Shown: positions 34,659 through 43,786 of the stretch, one piece after another
Position numbering within the stretch: position 1 is the first letter of the stretch
Layout: each line of letters starts with the position of its first letter
Source: JAVVHH01 sp964657565
GTDB lineage: Bacteria; Pseudomonadota; Alphaproteobacteria; Acetobacterales; Acetobacteraceae
Direction of reading: 5' to 3'
Assembly (NCBI GenBank): GCA_964657565.1
Contig: CAZZVQ010000008.1
Span: forward strand, 19,880 to 83,879
DNA length: 64,000 nucleotides
Made by a program: the position numbers and the translations under genes
Notes under the pieces: generated by a model
The model's database searches: none
The model's input: the letters and a program-made list of their open reading frames with translations, nothing else
Told to the model about the DNA's origin: nothing

Positions 34659-35524
34659 GCGGAAATTCCTTCAGGTGAGGCGTCAATATCGGGATCGATG
34701 CCCAGCAGGAAAAGCCCCGCCGCGTCCGCCCCGGCGATGCAGCCATCACGATCGATGAGCAGCGTCCCGCCGGCCTCGAACGCGATGCCGCGCAGCCCGG
34801 CCGATGCGGCAGCCCGGATCGTGTCCGGCCCGATCGTCGGCAGATCGGCGCGGCGGTCCTGCCCGGGCTTGACGAGCTTGATCAACACGCCGCCGGGTCC
34901 CGGACGCGCGAGGACGGCGGCGCGGCCCAGCATCGCGTCGGTGCCTTCGATCGCCTCGACCGCGAGCACGATCCCCTGCTGCACGATGCAGCCCTGCCCG
35001 ACATCGACCTGCCCCAACGCCCGCGCCACCGCCCTGCCCCGCGCGATGTCGGCCCGCGCGGTGTCGTCGGGCACGTGCCGCCCGAGCACGCCCGCCGCCC
35101 CGACCGCCTCGGTCAACACCTCGTGGGCGCCGATCACCCGGAACCCCTCCTCGCCGAGCACCCGGACCACGGCGGCCAACAATCCGTCATCGCCGGTGAA
35201 CGCCGCGTGTCCGATCCGCGCCATGATCCGCGCGCCCTCCCCGTCCGGCCGGATCGACACCAAGGACGGCCGCCGCACCGGGCCGATTAGGACGAGGTCC
35301 CGGCATCCGGCGCGGCGCAGCGCCGCCAGGATCTCGCCCGCCGCCCCGAGCCTGATCTCCGCATGGGGAAACGCTGCAATCGCCGCCATGTCGGCAAAGC
35401 CGCGCAACGCCACCACGAACACCGGCCGCCCCGAATCCCGCGCCGCGGCCGCCACACGCGCCGGAAACGGACCGCCGCCGGCAATGATCCCTAGAGTGTG
35501 CCGGCTGGGCCCATCAGCGCTCAG
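34655..35524 (-). CDS. lpxI: UDP-2,3-diacylglucosamine pyrophosphatase LpxI (probable CTG start)
   Basis: The 289-residue protein (DUF1009/LpxI) has the N-terminal 'LGIIAGGGPFPARVA', the middle 'LVLIGPVRRPSLVSIRPDG' and C-terminal 'LPTIGPDTIRAAASAGLRG' motifs. It cleaves UDP-2,3-diacylglucosamine to lipid X, replacing LpxH. No ATG, GTG or TTG lies in frame for over 20 codons before, and the first one after (GTG, about residue 25) would cut the GIIAGGG nucleotide motif. CTG 35524, which overlaps the lpxA stop as CTGA, is therefore the likely start. It leads on to gloA by ATGA overlap. Confidence 0.93.
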   Translation of the reverse strand: MSADGPSRHTLGIIAGGGPFPARVAAAARDSGRPVFVVALRGFADMAAIAAFPHAEIRLGAAGEILAALRRAGCRDLVLIGPVRRPSLVSIRPDGEGARIMARIGHAAFTGDDGLLAAVVRVLGEEGFRVIGAHEVLTEAVGAAGVLGRHVPDDTARADIARGRAVARALGQVDVGQGCIVQQGIVLAVEAIEGTDAMLGRAAVLARPGPGGVLIKLVKPGQDRRADLPTIGPDTIRAAASAGLRGIAFEAGGTLLIDRDGCIAGADAAGLFLLGIDPDIDASPEGISA

Positions 35525-36372
35525 GCTGCCGGGTCCTCGGCGTCCGCCCCGGCCCGGATCAGGCCGCGCTTGCTGGGCGCCGCCGCGAAATCCAGCACTT
35601 CCGTCACCAGATCGTCGTCGCCGAACTCCGCCCGCACCGCGTTCATCCGATCCGCCAGCACGCCCTCGCCCCAGAACAGCGTGCGCACCGCGGCCCGCAG
35701 CGTCAGCAGCCGCGTCCGATCCACCCCGCGCCGGCGCAGGCCGATGACGTTCAGCCCGGCCAACCGCGCCCGGTTGCCGATCACGCTGCCGAACGGGATC
35801 ACGTCGGCCTCGACGCCGGAGACCCCGCCGATCATCGCGCCCCGGCCGATCCGCACGAATTGATGGATCGCCGCTGCCCCGCCGACGACCGCGCCGTCGC
35901 CGATCGACACGTGGCCGCCCATGACGACGTTGTTGGCGATCACCACGGAATCGCCGATGTCGCAATCATGCGCGATATGGACCACCGCCATCAGCAGGCA
36001 TCCAGCGCCCACGCGCGTCAGCCCACTGCCGGTCACCGTCCCGCGGTGGATGGTGCAGTGCTCGCGGATCTGCGTCCGGGCGCCGATCTCGCAGCGCGTC
36101 GGCTCGCCCTTGTATTTGAGGTCCTGCGGCGCGAGGCCGACGGTGCAGAACGGATACAGCACCGCGCCCTCGCCCACGATCGTGTCGCCGTCGACCACCA
36201 CATGCGACACCAGGCGCACGTCGTCATGTAGCGTCACGCCCGCGCCGACGTGACAGAACGGACCAATGGCCACCCGGGCGCCGATCTGCGCGCCGGGATC
36301 GATGACGGCCGATGGATGGATCATCACCTGGTCCCGACCCGGCAGCGCGGGAGCGTCGATATCGTCGAGCAT
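35521..36372 (-). CDS. lpxA: Acyl-ACP--UDP-N-acetylglucosamine O-acyltransferase LpxA
   Basis: The 283-residue enzyme has the left-handed beta-helix of hexapeptide repeats ('MIHPSAVIDPGAQIG', 'VVIANNVVMGGHVSIGDG') and the catalytic-His region 'VHIAHDCDIGD'. It adds a 3-hydroxyacyl chain to UDP-GlcNAc, the first step of lipid A. The order lpxD-fabZ-lpxA-lpxI is conserved. The start at ATG 36372 adds 16 residues before 'MIHPSAVI' (ATG 36324), which may be the true start. Confidence 0.95.
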   Translation of the reverse strand: MLDDIDAPALPGRDQVMIHPSAVIDPGAQIGARVAIGPFCHVGAGVTLHDDVRLVSHVVVDGDTIVGEGAVLYPFCTVGLAPQDLKYKGEPTRCEIGARTQIREHCTIHRGTVTGSGLTRVGAGCLLMAVVHIAHDCDIGDSVVIANNVVMGGHVSIGDGAVVGGAAAIHQFVRIGRGAMIGGVSGVEADVIPFGSVIGNRARLAGLNVIGLRRRGVDRTRLLTLRAAVRTLFWGEGVLADRMNAVRAEFGDDDLVTEVLDFAAAPSKRGLIRAGADAEDPAA

Positions 36373-36445
36373 GGGCGCACCCTAGGAGGACATTCGATTC
36401 GAACCAACTCAACCATTATTGCCGACCGTGTCGAACGTTTGCCGC

Positions 36446-36970
36446 TCAGCGGTCCATGATCATGGCGGAGAACGTCGCCTCGGCGACGGCCATCCCGTCG
36501 ACCCGGGCGACGCCGGCGAACTTCCAGACGTTGTTGCGACTGCGCACCTTCGAGACATGCACGCGCAACTGGTCGCCCGGCAAGACAGGGCGGCGGAACT
36601 TGGCGGCGTCGATCGTCATGAAATAGACCAGCTTGCCCATCGCCCGCTCGCCCATCGTCTCGACCACGAGCACGGCCGCCGTCTGCGCCATCGATTCGAT
36701 GATCAGCACGCCCGGCATCACTGGGTGCCCCGGGAAGTGGCCCTGGAAGAACTGCTCGTTCATCGTGACGTTCTTCACGCCCGTCGCCGACTCGTTGCGG
36801 ATCATGTCGACCATCTTGTCGATCATCAGCATCGGATACCGATGTGGGATCGCGCGCATGATCCCCGCCAGGTCGAGCGTTTCGAGCGCGGGCGCGGTTT
36901 GCTCGTCCGTCTCGGTGGCCGCAGCGGCCTGAGCGTCCTTGGCAGACTGGGTGCCATCCATTCCGGTCAA
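36446..36970 (-). CDS. fabZ: 3-hydroxyacyl-ACP dehydratase FabZ
   Basis: The 174-residue hot-dog-fold enzyme has 'IPHRYPMLMIDKM' and the active-site segment 'GHFPGHPVMPGVLIIES' with catalytic His78 and Glu92. It dehydrates 3-hydroxyacyl-ACP in fatty acid synthesis. The first 30 residues are a low-complexity Ala/Thr extension not seen in short FabZ. Its start overlaps the lpxD stop by four bases. Confidence 0.96.
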   Translation of the reverse strand: MTGMDGTQSAKDAQAAAATETDEQTAPALETLDLAGIMRAIPHRYPMLMIDKMVDMIRNESATGVKNVTMNEQFFQGHFPGHPVMPGVLIIESMAQTAAVLVVETMGERAMGKLVYFMTIDAAKFRRPVLPGDQLRVHVSKVRSRNNVWKFAGVARVDGMAVAEATFSAMIMDR

Positions 36971-38037
36971 TCCAACGACTGAGTGCCAGCCGTTTTGGGC
37001 TGACGCGTGAGCTTTCGCAATGCGGCGATTCCGCGGAAGAAGTCGCGGACCGGTTCGGCCGGGCTACCGACCACGTCAGTTCCCGCAGCGAGATCGGACA
37101 TGACGCCCGCCTGAGCCCCGATCCGCGCCCGGCTACCGACCGTGATGTGGCCGTTCAAGCCCGCTTGTCCAGCGACCACCACGAAATCGCCCAGCGTCGC
37201 GGACCCCGCGATCCCGGCCTGCGCCACGATGACGCAACACCGGCCAAGGCGAACATTGTGCGCGATCTGCACCAAATTGTCGATCCGTGACCCGGCGCCG
37301 ATCACCGTGTCCTGCGTCGATCCACGGTCGACCGTCGAATTGGAGCCGATGTCGACGTCACTCTCGATGATGACCCGGCCGAGTTGCGGCACCGTCACGA
37401 AGCCCCGATCGGTCTGCGCGAAGCCGAAGCCCTCCTGCCCGACCTTCACCCCCGGTGACAGGCTGACCCGGTCACCCAGGACCGCATGGGACAGGCTCAC
37501 CAGCGCCCCGATGCGGCAATCGGTCCCGATGATGACGCCCTGGGCGATGACCGCTCCGGCGCCGATGCGCGACCGCGCGCCCACCAGCGCGCCCGCGCCG
37601 ATGACCACGTTCGGACCGATCTCCGCCGTGTCGTCGACCGTTGCCGCCGGGTCGATGATGGCGCTCGGGTGGATCCCGGGCGTGACCGGCGGCGACGGGT
37701 AGAACATTGCCGCCACGCGCGCCCAGGCTACATACGGCGTCGATGTGGGCAGCGCCACACTGCTGTCCGGCACGCGGGCGGCCAACTCGGGATGCACGAT
37801 GACCGCGCCGGCCCTGGTGGTGGCCAGGAGGTCCGCGTACCGGCGGTTGTCGAGGAAGCTGACCTGGTCCGGCCCGGCGGTCTGCAGCGGCGACACGCCG
37901 TGGATGAGCGTGTCGCCGGCCTCGATCTCGGCGCCGGCGACCTTGGCGACGGCCGCCAGGCTATGCGGGCCGGTCCGGGCGAAGAAACGCTGATCCCCTG
38001 GGCCGGGGGATAGCGCGTGCAGCATCGTCTCAGCCAA
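36967..38037 (-). CDS. lpxD: UDP-3-O-acylglucosamine N-acyltransferase LpxD
   Basis: The 356-residue protein has an N-terminal uridine-binding domain ('VSPLQTAGPDQVSFLDN') and a hexapeptide-repeat helix ('HPSAIIDPAATVDDTAEIG') with the catalytic-His segment 'DNLVQIAHNVRLGR'. It is the third step of lipid A synthesis. It overlaps fabZ (ATGA) and follows the Skp-like gene by six bases. Confidence 0.96.
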   Translation of the reverse strand: MAETMLHALSPGPGDQRFFARTGPHSLAAVAKVAGAEIEAGDTLIHGVSPLQTAGPDQVSFLDNRRYADLLATTRAGAVIVHPELAARVPDSSVALPTSTPYVAWARVAAMFYPSPPVTPGIHPSAIIDPAATVDDTAEIGPNVVIGAGALVGARSRIGAGAVIAQGVIIGTDCRIGALVSLSHAVLGDRVSLSPGVKVGQEGFGFAQTDRGFVTVPQLGRVIIESDVDIGSNSTVDRGSTQDTVIGAGSRIDNLVQIAHNVRLGRCCVIVAQAGIAGSATLGDFVVVAGQAGLNGHITVGSRARIGAQAGVMSDLAAGTDVVGSPAEPVRDFFRGIAALRKLTRQPKTAGTQSLD

Positions 38038-38043
38038 AGAAGA

Positions 38044-39012
38044 CTACGGCTTTGCTGGCCGCGCGGGCGCCGCAGGAGCAGGCGTAGGCGGGGCCGGTGT
38101 GGCGGCAGGAGCCGGCGTGCCACCGCCGGCCGATGCCGGTGTCGCGGTAGGCGCGGTGGCCGGCGCCTGGGCCGCGGCCATCGGCGGCTCCACGCCGTCC
38201 GGCGGCAGGATCACGGAGGGCAGCGTCTTGTTCAACTGCGCGAACACCTGGTCCGTCAGATCGAACTCGTTCACGTTCAGCGCCACCTGCGCCCGGTGCA
38301 GCACGATGTTCATGCCGTGGCTCTCCGCCACCTGACGAATGACCGACACCAGCATCCGCTCGATCTGCGCCAAGCCGTACTGACCGGCCTCCTGGATGAT
38401 GCGGTTGCGATCACGGAAGGTGCGCTGCGCGCCGGTGATCCGGTCCTGCAGCTCCTTTTCGCGGGCTCGGATCTGGTCCGCGCTCAGCTTGCTGCGCTCA
38501 TTGGCCAGCGACTGCTGCATCTCGCGCCAGACTTGCTGTTCCTTCTGCGCGTCCTCGTTCAGCTTCTCGCGCCGCTCGCCGATCGTTTTCTCGACCTGCT
38601 GGGCGGCGGTCGAGGCGCGCATGATCTCCGGAATGCCGAGCACGCCGATCACCGCCGTCGGCGGCGCGTTCGCCTTGGCGAGCGCCGGCAACTCAGGCGG
38701 CGGCGGCAGCTGGAGCTGCATCGGCGGCCCCTGCGGCGCCTCGTCGGCCCCGCCCGCGGCGCCGCCTCCTGGGCCGCCTGGCGCGCCGGGTCCGGCAATC
38801 GGGCCGGGGCCTTGCTGGTCCGGTACCATCGGCTGCACGGCCGGGCCCGGGCGCGGCGCGGGACGCGGCCGCGGTTGCGGTTGCGCCGTTTGCGCCGGAC
38901 GGCCTTGCGGCGGGATGAAGTAGCCCGGGTTCGCCTGCGCGAAGACCGGACCGATCGGGAGGATGAGACCGGCGGCGATTACCGTCGGGCGAAGCAGGCG
39001 ATCAATGAGCAA
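38044..39012 (-). CDS. OmpH/Skp-family periplasmic chaperone
   Basis: The protein has a signal peptide ('VIAAGLILPIGPVFAQ'), a Pro-rich spacer of about 90 residues, then a Skp/OmpH domain made mainly of a long coiled coil ('AAQQVEKTIGERREKLNED', 'QDRITGAQRTFRDRNRI') and an Ala/Pro-rich tail. Skp holds unfolded outer-membrane proteins for BamA, encoded next to it. TTG 39012 is preferred (GAGG 8 bases before, next to the bamA stop); ATG 39036 would overlap bamA by 23 bases. Confidence 0.87.
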   Translation of the reverse strand: MLIDRLLRPTVIAAGLILPIGPVFAQANPGYFIPPQGRPAQTAQPQPRPRPAPRPGPAVQPMVPDQQGPGPIAGPGAPGGPGGGAAGGADEAPQGPPMQLQLPPPPELPALAKANAPPTAVIGVLGIPEIMRASTAAQQVEKTIGERREKLNEDAQKEQQVWREMQQSLANERSKLSADQIRAREKELQDRITGAQRTFRDRNRIIQEAGQYGLAQIERMLVSVIRQVAESHGMNIVLHRAQVALNVNEFDLTDQVFAQLNKTLPSVILPPDGVEPPMAAAQAPATAPTATPASAGGGTPAPAATPAPPTPAPAAPARPAKP

Positions 39013-39013
39013 G

Positions 39014-41356
39014 TTAGAACCTCGTCCCGAAGCCAAAGCGGAAAAGCTGAGTCTGGTCGTATTTACGTTTCACGACGGCCTCGGCGATGTCGATGTTGAT
39101 CAAGCCGAACGGCGTCTTCCACGAAACGCCCACGCCGGTGCCAACACGCGGCGCGGCACTGTCATACACCGTCGAGCCGGCGAGCTGCGTCACCTGCGAC
39201 AACGACCCGATGTCGACGAACGCCCGCCCGGTCAGGCCGAAATCCGACGAGATCGGCAGCGGAAAGCGGAGTTCGGTGGTGCCGGTGTAGATCATTCGGC
39301 CGCCGATGCTGTCCACCGAGTTCAGGCCCACGGCATGCGGACCCGCGCCACCAGACTGGAAGCCGCGAAGATTGTCGCCACCGAGGAAGAAGCGGTCGAT
39401 GATCTTCTCCTCCGTCCCGAGTTGCGCCAGATAACCGCCGCCAGCCGAGAGCGCAATTGTCCAGGCATCGTCACCGGTCAGCGCTTCGAGCGGGATGTAG
39501 TAATTGCCGTCGATCTTCGAGCGGACGTAATGCGCGGTGCCGCCGATGCCGGCGAAGTCGACGCCGACCCGGATCAATCCGCCGGAATGCGGATCGACCC
39601 GGCTGTCGCGATAGTCGATCGACACGGTGGTCCCAAGCTGCGACAGCAAGGACGAACCCGCCTGGTTCGTGATGTAGAGGCTCGCACCGGACTGGATGTC
39701 ATACACGTTCCGGTCGACCAGCGAGTAGGTCCAGGCCTGCCGCAAATGCTCGTTGAACTCGTAACCGATCCGGAGCGCGCCACCGGTGCGCCGCTCGCTA
39801 TACGCGGCGATGGTCTGGTTATTGTTGCGGATATTGAAGAGGTCGATCCCGGCGGCCAGGTTGCGGTCCAGAAAGAACGGGTCGGTGATCGAGAGGTCCA
39901 CCTGGCTGCTCTTCTGCGCCAGCACGCCGTTGACGCTGGCGTCGATGCCGGTGCCGATCAGGTTGCGCTCGCGCAGCCCGACGTTGACCAGCGCGCCCGA
40001 ATCCGTCGAGTAGCCGCCACCGAGCGTCAACTCGCCCGTCGCCTTTTCGTCCACGACGGTCGAGATGATGGCCTTGTCTGCCGCCGAGCCCGGCGACGGG
40101 GTGATGGTCACGCCGTTGAAATACCCCAGGTCCTGCAGCCGCTGCCGGGTCACGCGGACCGCCGTGGCGTCGAACGCGTCGCCTTCGGCGATGCGGAACT
40201 CGCGGCGGATCACCTTGTCCTTGGTCCGCGTGTTGCCCGAGATGTCGATCCGCTCGACATAGACGCGCGGCCCCTCGCCGATGTCGAACACCAGGTCGAC
40301 CGTGTGCTTGACGCGATCGCGCGCGATCCGCGGCTTGACGTCGACGAACGCGTAGCCGCGCTGCTGGATCGCCTCCTGCAGCGCTGTCGACGTCTTTTCG
40401 ACCGCGTCGCCGTCGTACGTGTCGCCGGCCCCGATCCCGAGCAGCGGGCGCAGGGTTTCGACATCGAGGTTGCGCAGCTTGTTGTCGATATCGACCTTGC
40501 CGACCGTGTATTTCTCACCCTCGCTGATGACGAACGTCAGCAGGAACGCCGAGCGGTCCGGCGACAGCTCCGCGGTCGCATTCTTGACCTCGAAATCGGC
40601 GTAGCCGTTCTTCAAGTAGAAGCGGCGCAGCAATTCCTTGTCGAAATTCACCCGCTCAGGGTCGTACTGGTCGGCATTGGTCAGGAAGCGCCAGAACGCC
40701 TCCTCGCGACTCGCCACGACCTCACGCAGCCGGCTCTCGCTGAACGCGTGGTTGCCCACGACGGCGATCCGGCTGACCAGCGTGGTCGCGCCCTCGTTGA
40801 TCTCGTACACCACGTCGACGCGGTTCTGGTCGAGCCGGATGATCTTCGGGTCCACCGTCGCCGCGTACCGCCCCGCCTTGGCGTAGGCGTTCAGGATGCG
40901 CTGACGATCCGCCTGCGCCAGTTCCGCCGTGAACACGGCGCGCGGCCGCAGCTGCACGGTCGTCCGAAGCTGTTCGTCGGTCAGCTTGCGGTTACCCTCG
41001 AAGGCGATCCGGTTGATGATCGGGTTCTCCACCACCCGCACCACCAGCGTGCCGCCCTGCCGCTGGAACGACACGTCGCGGAACAGCCCGGTCGAGAACA
41101 GGCTCTTCAGGCTGCGGTCGACACGGTCGGGGTCGTAGGCATCACCGGGCTGGACCAGCATGTAGGAGCGGATCGTGCTCTCCTCGATACGCTGGTTACC
41201 CTCGACCTTGATCGCGGTGATCGGCCCACCCGGCGGCGGACGTGGCGCGGCGGCCCGGGTTGGTGGCGCGACGCGCTGCTGCGCCACCGCCTCTACGGGA
41301 AGCAACGCGGGCAGCAAGCAGACGGTCGCCAGCAACTTGGCGCGTATCGTGGGCAA
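39014..41356 (-). CDS. bamA: Outer membrane protein assembly factor BamA
   Basis: The 780-residue protein has a signal peptide ('LATVCLLPALLPVEAVA'), five POTRA domains ('ITAIKVEGNQRIEESTIRSY', 'RIAFEGNRKLTDEQLRTTV') and a C-terminal 16-strand barrel that ends in the aromatic 'FRFGFGTRF'. It also holds the barrel motif 'VRGFQSGG' in the form 'LRGFQSGGAGP'. It folds beta-barrel proteins into the outer membrane. GGAGGG precedes the start by about 10 bases. Confidence 0.97.
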   Translation of the reverse strand: MPTIRAKLLATVCLLPALLPVEAVAQQRVAPPTRAAAPRPPPGGPITAIKVEGNQRIEESTIRSYMLVQPGDAYDPDRVDRSLKSLFSTGLFRDVSFQRQGGTLVVRVVENPIINRIAFEGNRKLTDEQLRTTVQLRPRAVFTAELAQADRQRILNAYAKAGRYAATVDPKIIRLDQNRVDVVYEINEGATTLVSRIAVVGNHAFSESRLREVVASREEAFWRFLTNADQYDPERVNFDKELLRRFYLKNGYADFEVKNATAELSPDRSAFLLTFVISEGEKYTVGKVDIDNKLRNLDVETLRPLLGIGAGDTYDGDAVEKTSTALQEAIQQRGYAFVDVKPRIARDRVKHTVDLVFDIGEGPRVYVERIDISGNTRTKDKVIRREFRIAEGDAFDATAVRVTRQRLQDLGYFNGVTITPSPGSAADKAIISTVVDEKATGELTLGGGYSTDSGALVNVGLRERNLIGTGIDASVNGVLAQKSSQVDLSITDPFFLDRNLAAGIDLFNIRNNNQTIAAYSERRTGGALRIGYEFNEHLRQAWTYSLVDRNVYDIQSGASLYITNQAGSSLLSQLGTTVSIDYRDSRVDPHSGGLIRVGVDFAGIGGTAHYVRSKIDGNYYIPLEALTGDDAWTIALSAGGGYLAQLGTEEKIIDRFFLGGDNLRGFQSGGAGPHAVGLNSVDSIGGRMIYTGTTELRFPLPISSDFGLTGRAFVDIGSLSQVTQLAGSTVYDSAAPRVGTGVGVSWKTPFGLINIDIAEAVVKRKYDQTQLFRFGFGTRF

Positions 41357-41499
41357 TCGTTATCCCTCCAAGCGGTCGAACATGGCGATGATGCGCCGCG
41401 TTCACGCTCCCAAGCCGGTGCTTCTAGGCGTCACCAGACTTCAGGGCAACATCGTGGACAATGCCACGCATCCTGAGACGATCCGGCGCGGCCTGCGGC

Positions 41500-42600
41500 C
41501 TAGCCCTTGACCCAGCGGAATAGGCCCAAATGCGACAGGTCGTTCCAGGTCGCGAACACGAACAGCCCGGCTAGCACGGCGAAGCCGGCCCGGAACCCCA
41601 GCTCCTGCAGCTTCGGCGGCACCGGGCGCCCGCGCAGCGCCTCGATCAGATACAAAACCAGGTGACCACCGTCGAGAATCGGGATCGGGAACAGGTTGAT
41701 CAGCCCCAGGTTGACCGAAAGCACCGCGATGAAGCTGACGAGGCTGGCGATCCCGAGCGAGGCGACCTGGCCCGACAGCTGCGCGATCCCCAGCGGCCCG
41801 CTCAACTCGTCGGCGCTGCGGGCGCCGCTCAACATCTGGCCAAGCCCTTGGATCGTCTGCACCAACACATCCCAGGTCTGCTGCACGCCGGCGACGACGG
41901 CGCTCACCGGGTCGAGCTGCTTGTATTCGGGCGCGCCACCCTTGACCCCGAGCACTCCCATGCGCCGGCCCAGCGCGCCATCGCGCGACCCGGTGTGCAC
42001 CTGCAGCGTCTGCGGCGCGCCGTCGCGGATGAACGCCAGCGTGAGAGTCTGGTCGGGTGCCCCGGCGATGATGCGTTGGAGGTCCTCGAACCGGCTCACC
42101 TTCTGGCCTTCGATCGTCTCGACCCGGTCGCCCGCCTTCAGCCCGGCCTCGGCGGCCGCGCTCTGCGGCATGACTTCGCCGATGACGGGAAGGCTCGTGG
42201 GCCGCCCAGCGGTCCCGAACAGGACGGCGAACAACACCGCCGCCAGCACGAAGTTGGCGATCGGGCCGGCCGCGACCACGATCGCGCGACTACCGACCCC
42301 CTTGCCGTAGAACGTGCGCCCCTGGACCAAGGCCGCCCGAGTCGCCTCGTCGACATCGTCGGGCCGCTCCTGCCCGTGCAACTTCACGTAGCCGCCGAGC
42401 GGGATCCAGGCCAGCTTCCACACTGTCCCGACCCGGTCGGTCCAACTCAGCAGCGCGCGCCCGAACCCGATCGAGAACGTCTCGACATGCACGCCGCGCC
42501 ACCGCGCCGCGAGGTAGTGGCCAAGCTCGTGGACGAACACGAGCACGCCGAGCACCACGAGAAAGGCGCCGACATTGCGGACGAAGTCGGGGAGATGCAT
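41500..42600 (-). CDS. rseP: Site-2 intramembrane zinc protease RseP
   Basis: The 366-residue protein has the zinc site 'FVHELGHYLAARW' (His24, Glu25, His28), one visible PDZ domain ('PQSAAAEAGLKAGDRVETIE') and the second ligand in 'PIPILDGGHLVLYL'. It cleaves membrane-anchored anti-sigma factors and signal peptide remnants. It lies between dxr and bamA as in most proteobacteria. A 143-base gap to bamA holds no gene. Confidence 0.95.
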   Translation of the reverse strand: MHLPDFVRNVGAFLVVLGVLVFVHELGHYLAARWRGVHVETFSIGFGRALLSWTDRVGTVWKLAWIPLGGYVKLHGQERPDDVDEATRAALVQGRTFYGKGVGSRAIVVAAGPIANFVLAAVLFAVLFGTAGRPTSLPVIGEVMPQSAAAEAGLKAGDRVETIEGQKVSRFEDLQRIIAGAPDQTLTLAFIRDGAPQTLQVHTGSRDGALGRRMGVLGVKGGAPEYKQLDPVSAVVAGVQQTWDVLVQTIQGLGQMLSGARSADELSGPLGIAQLSGQVASLGIASLVSFIAVLSVNLGLINLFPIPILDGGHLVLYLIEALRGRPVPPKLQELGFRAGFAVLAGLFVFATWNDLSHLGLFRWVKG

Positions 42601-42616
42601 CGCGGGTCCTGTCGTC

Positions 42617-43786
42617 CTATGCCGCTTTGGCTGCGGCGATCGATGTGGCGGCCCGTCGCGCGGCGCCGTCCAATTCCATGACGTCGTCGAGCGTCTCGGC
42701 CGCCGGGCTGCCCAACCGATCCATCACCGCCTCCACGAGCGCCGCGATCTCGGTGAAGCCCAGCCGCCGCGTGAGGAACGCCTCGACCGCCACCTCATTG
42801 GCTGCCGATAATATTGTGGGTCCTCCACCCCCGGCCCGCAAGGCGTCACGCGCCAGCCGAAGCGCCGGAAAACGGACCGGGTCGGGCTCGAAGAACTGCA
42901 TCTGCCCCAGCGCGGCCAGATCGAGCCGCGGCGAGGACGTCGCCAGCCGCCCCGGCCAGGCCAGCGCATGGGCGATCGGAATACGCATGTCGGGCGAGCC
43001 GAGTTGGGCGAGCATGCTGCCGTCGCGCCAATGGACGATGCCGTGGACCACCGATTGCGGATGCACCAGGACGCCGATGCGGTCCTCGGACAGGCTGAAC
43101 AGGCGCGCCGCCTCGATCAGCTCGAGCCCTTTGTTGAACATCGTCGCCGAATCGATGCTGATCTTGGCGCCCATGGTCCAGGTCGGGTGCCGCAGCGCGG
43201 CCTCCGGCGTGGCGCGCGCCATCTCCTCGAGGCTCGTGGTGCGGAACGGCCCGCCGGACGCCGTGAGCACGATGCGCTCGACGCAGTCCGCATTGCCCTC
43301 GGCCATCGCCTGGAAGACGGCGTTGTGCTCGGAATCGACCGGCAGCAGCGTCGCGCCCGCCGCGGCCACGGCCCGGAGCATGACCTCGCCCGCGCAGACC
43401 AGCGCTTCCTTGTTGGCCAGGGCGATCGCACCGCCGCGGCGGATCGCCGCCAGCGTGCTCGGCAGCCCGGCCGCGCCGGTGATCGCCGCCATCGTCCAAT
43501 CCGCCGGCAGCGACGCCGCCGCGACCACCGCGTCCGACCCGGCCGCCGCATCGATCCCCGACCCGGCCAGCAGCCGCTCCAGCTCCGGCAGGCACGCCGT
43601 GTCGGCGATCACCGCCAGCTCGGCACCCAGAGCCCGGGCCTGCTGCGCCAGCAGCGCCACGTTCCGCCCGCCCGCCACCGCGCGCACCCGGAAGCGGTCC
43701 GGGTTGGCGAGCAACAGATCGATCGTACTCGTGCCGATGCTGCCCGTGCTTCCCAGCACGGAGACGCTACGCCGCTCTGATCTCAA
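42617..43786 (-). CDS. dxr: 1-deoxy-D-xylulose 5-phosphate reductoisomerase
   Basis: The 389-residue enzyme has the NADPH motif 'GSTGSIGTSTIDLL', the substrate-binding 'LPVDSEHNAVFQ' and 'LTASGGPFR' motifs and the metal site around these. It makes methylerythritol phosphate in the isoprenoid pathway, feeding uppS nearby. It starts at TTG 43786 in a TTGA overlap with cdsA. Confidence 0.97.
   Translation of the reverse strand: MRSERRSVSVLGSTGSIGTSTIDLLLANPDRFRVRAVAGGRNVALLAQQARALGAELAVIADTACLPELERLLAGSGIDAAAGSDAVVAAASLPADWTMAAITGAAGLPSTLAAIRRGGAIALANKEALVCAGEVMLRAVAAAGATLLPVDSEHNAVFQAMAEGNADCVERIVLTASGGPFRTTSLEEMARATPEAALRHPTWTMGAKISIDSATMFNKGLELIEAARLFSLSEDRIGVLVHPQSVVHGIVHWRDGSMLAQLGSPDMRIPIAHALAWPGRLATSSPRLDLAALGQMQFFEPDPVRFPALRLARDALRAGGGGPTILSAANEVAVEAFLTRRLGFTEIAALVEAVMDRLGSPAAETLDDVMELDGAARRAATSIAAAKAA

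Noticed and set aside
38963..41476. Plus-strand frame of 837 codons covering bamA
   Set aside because: bamA on the minus strand has clear POTRA and barrel motifs; the plus-strand product has no fold signature.
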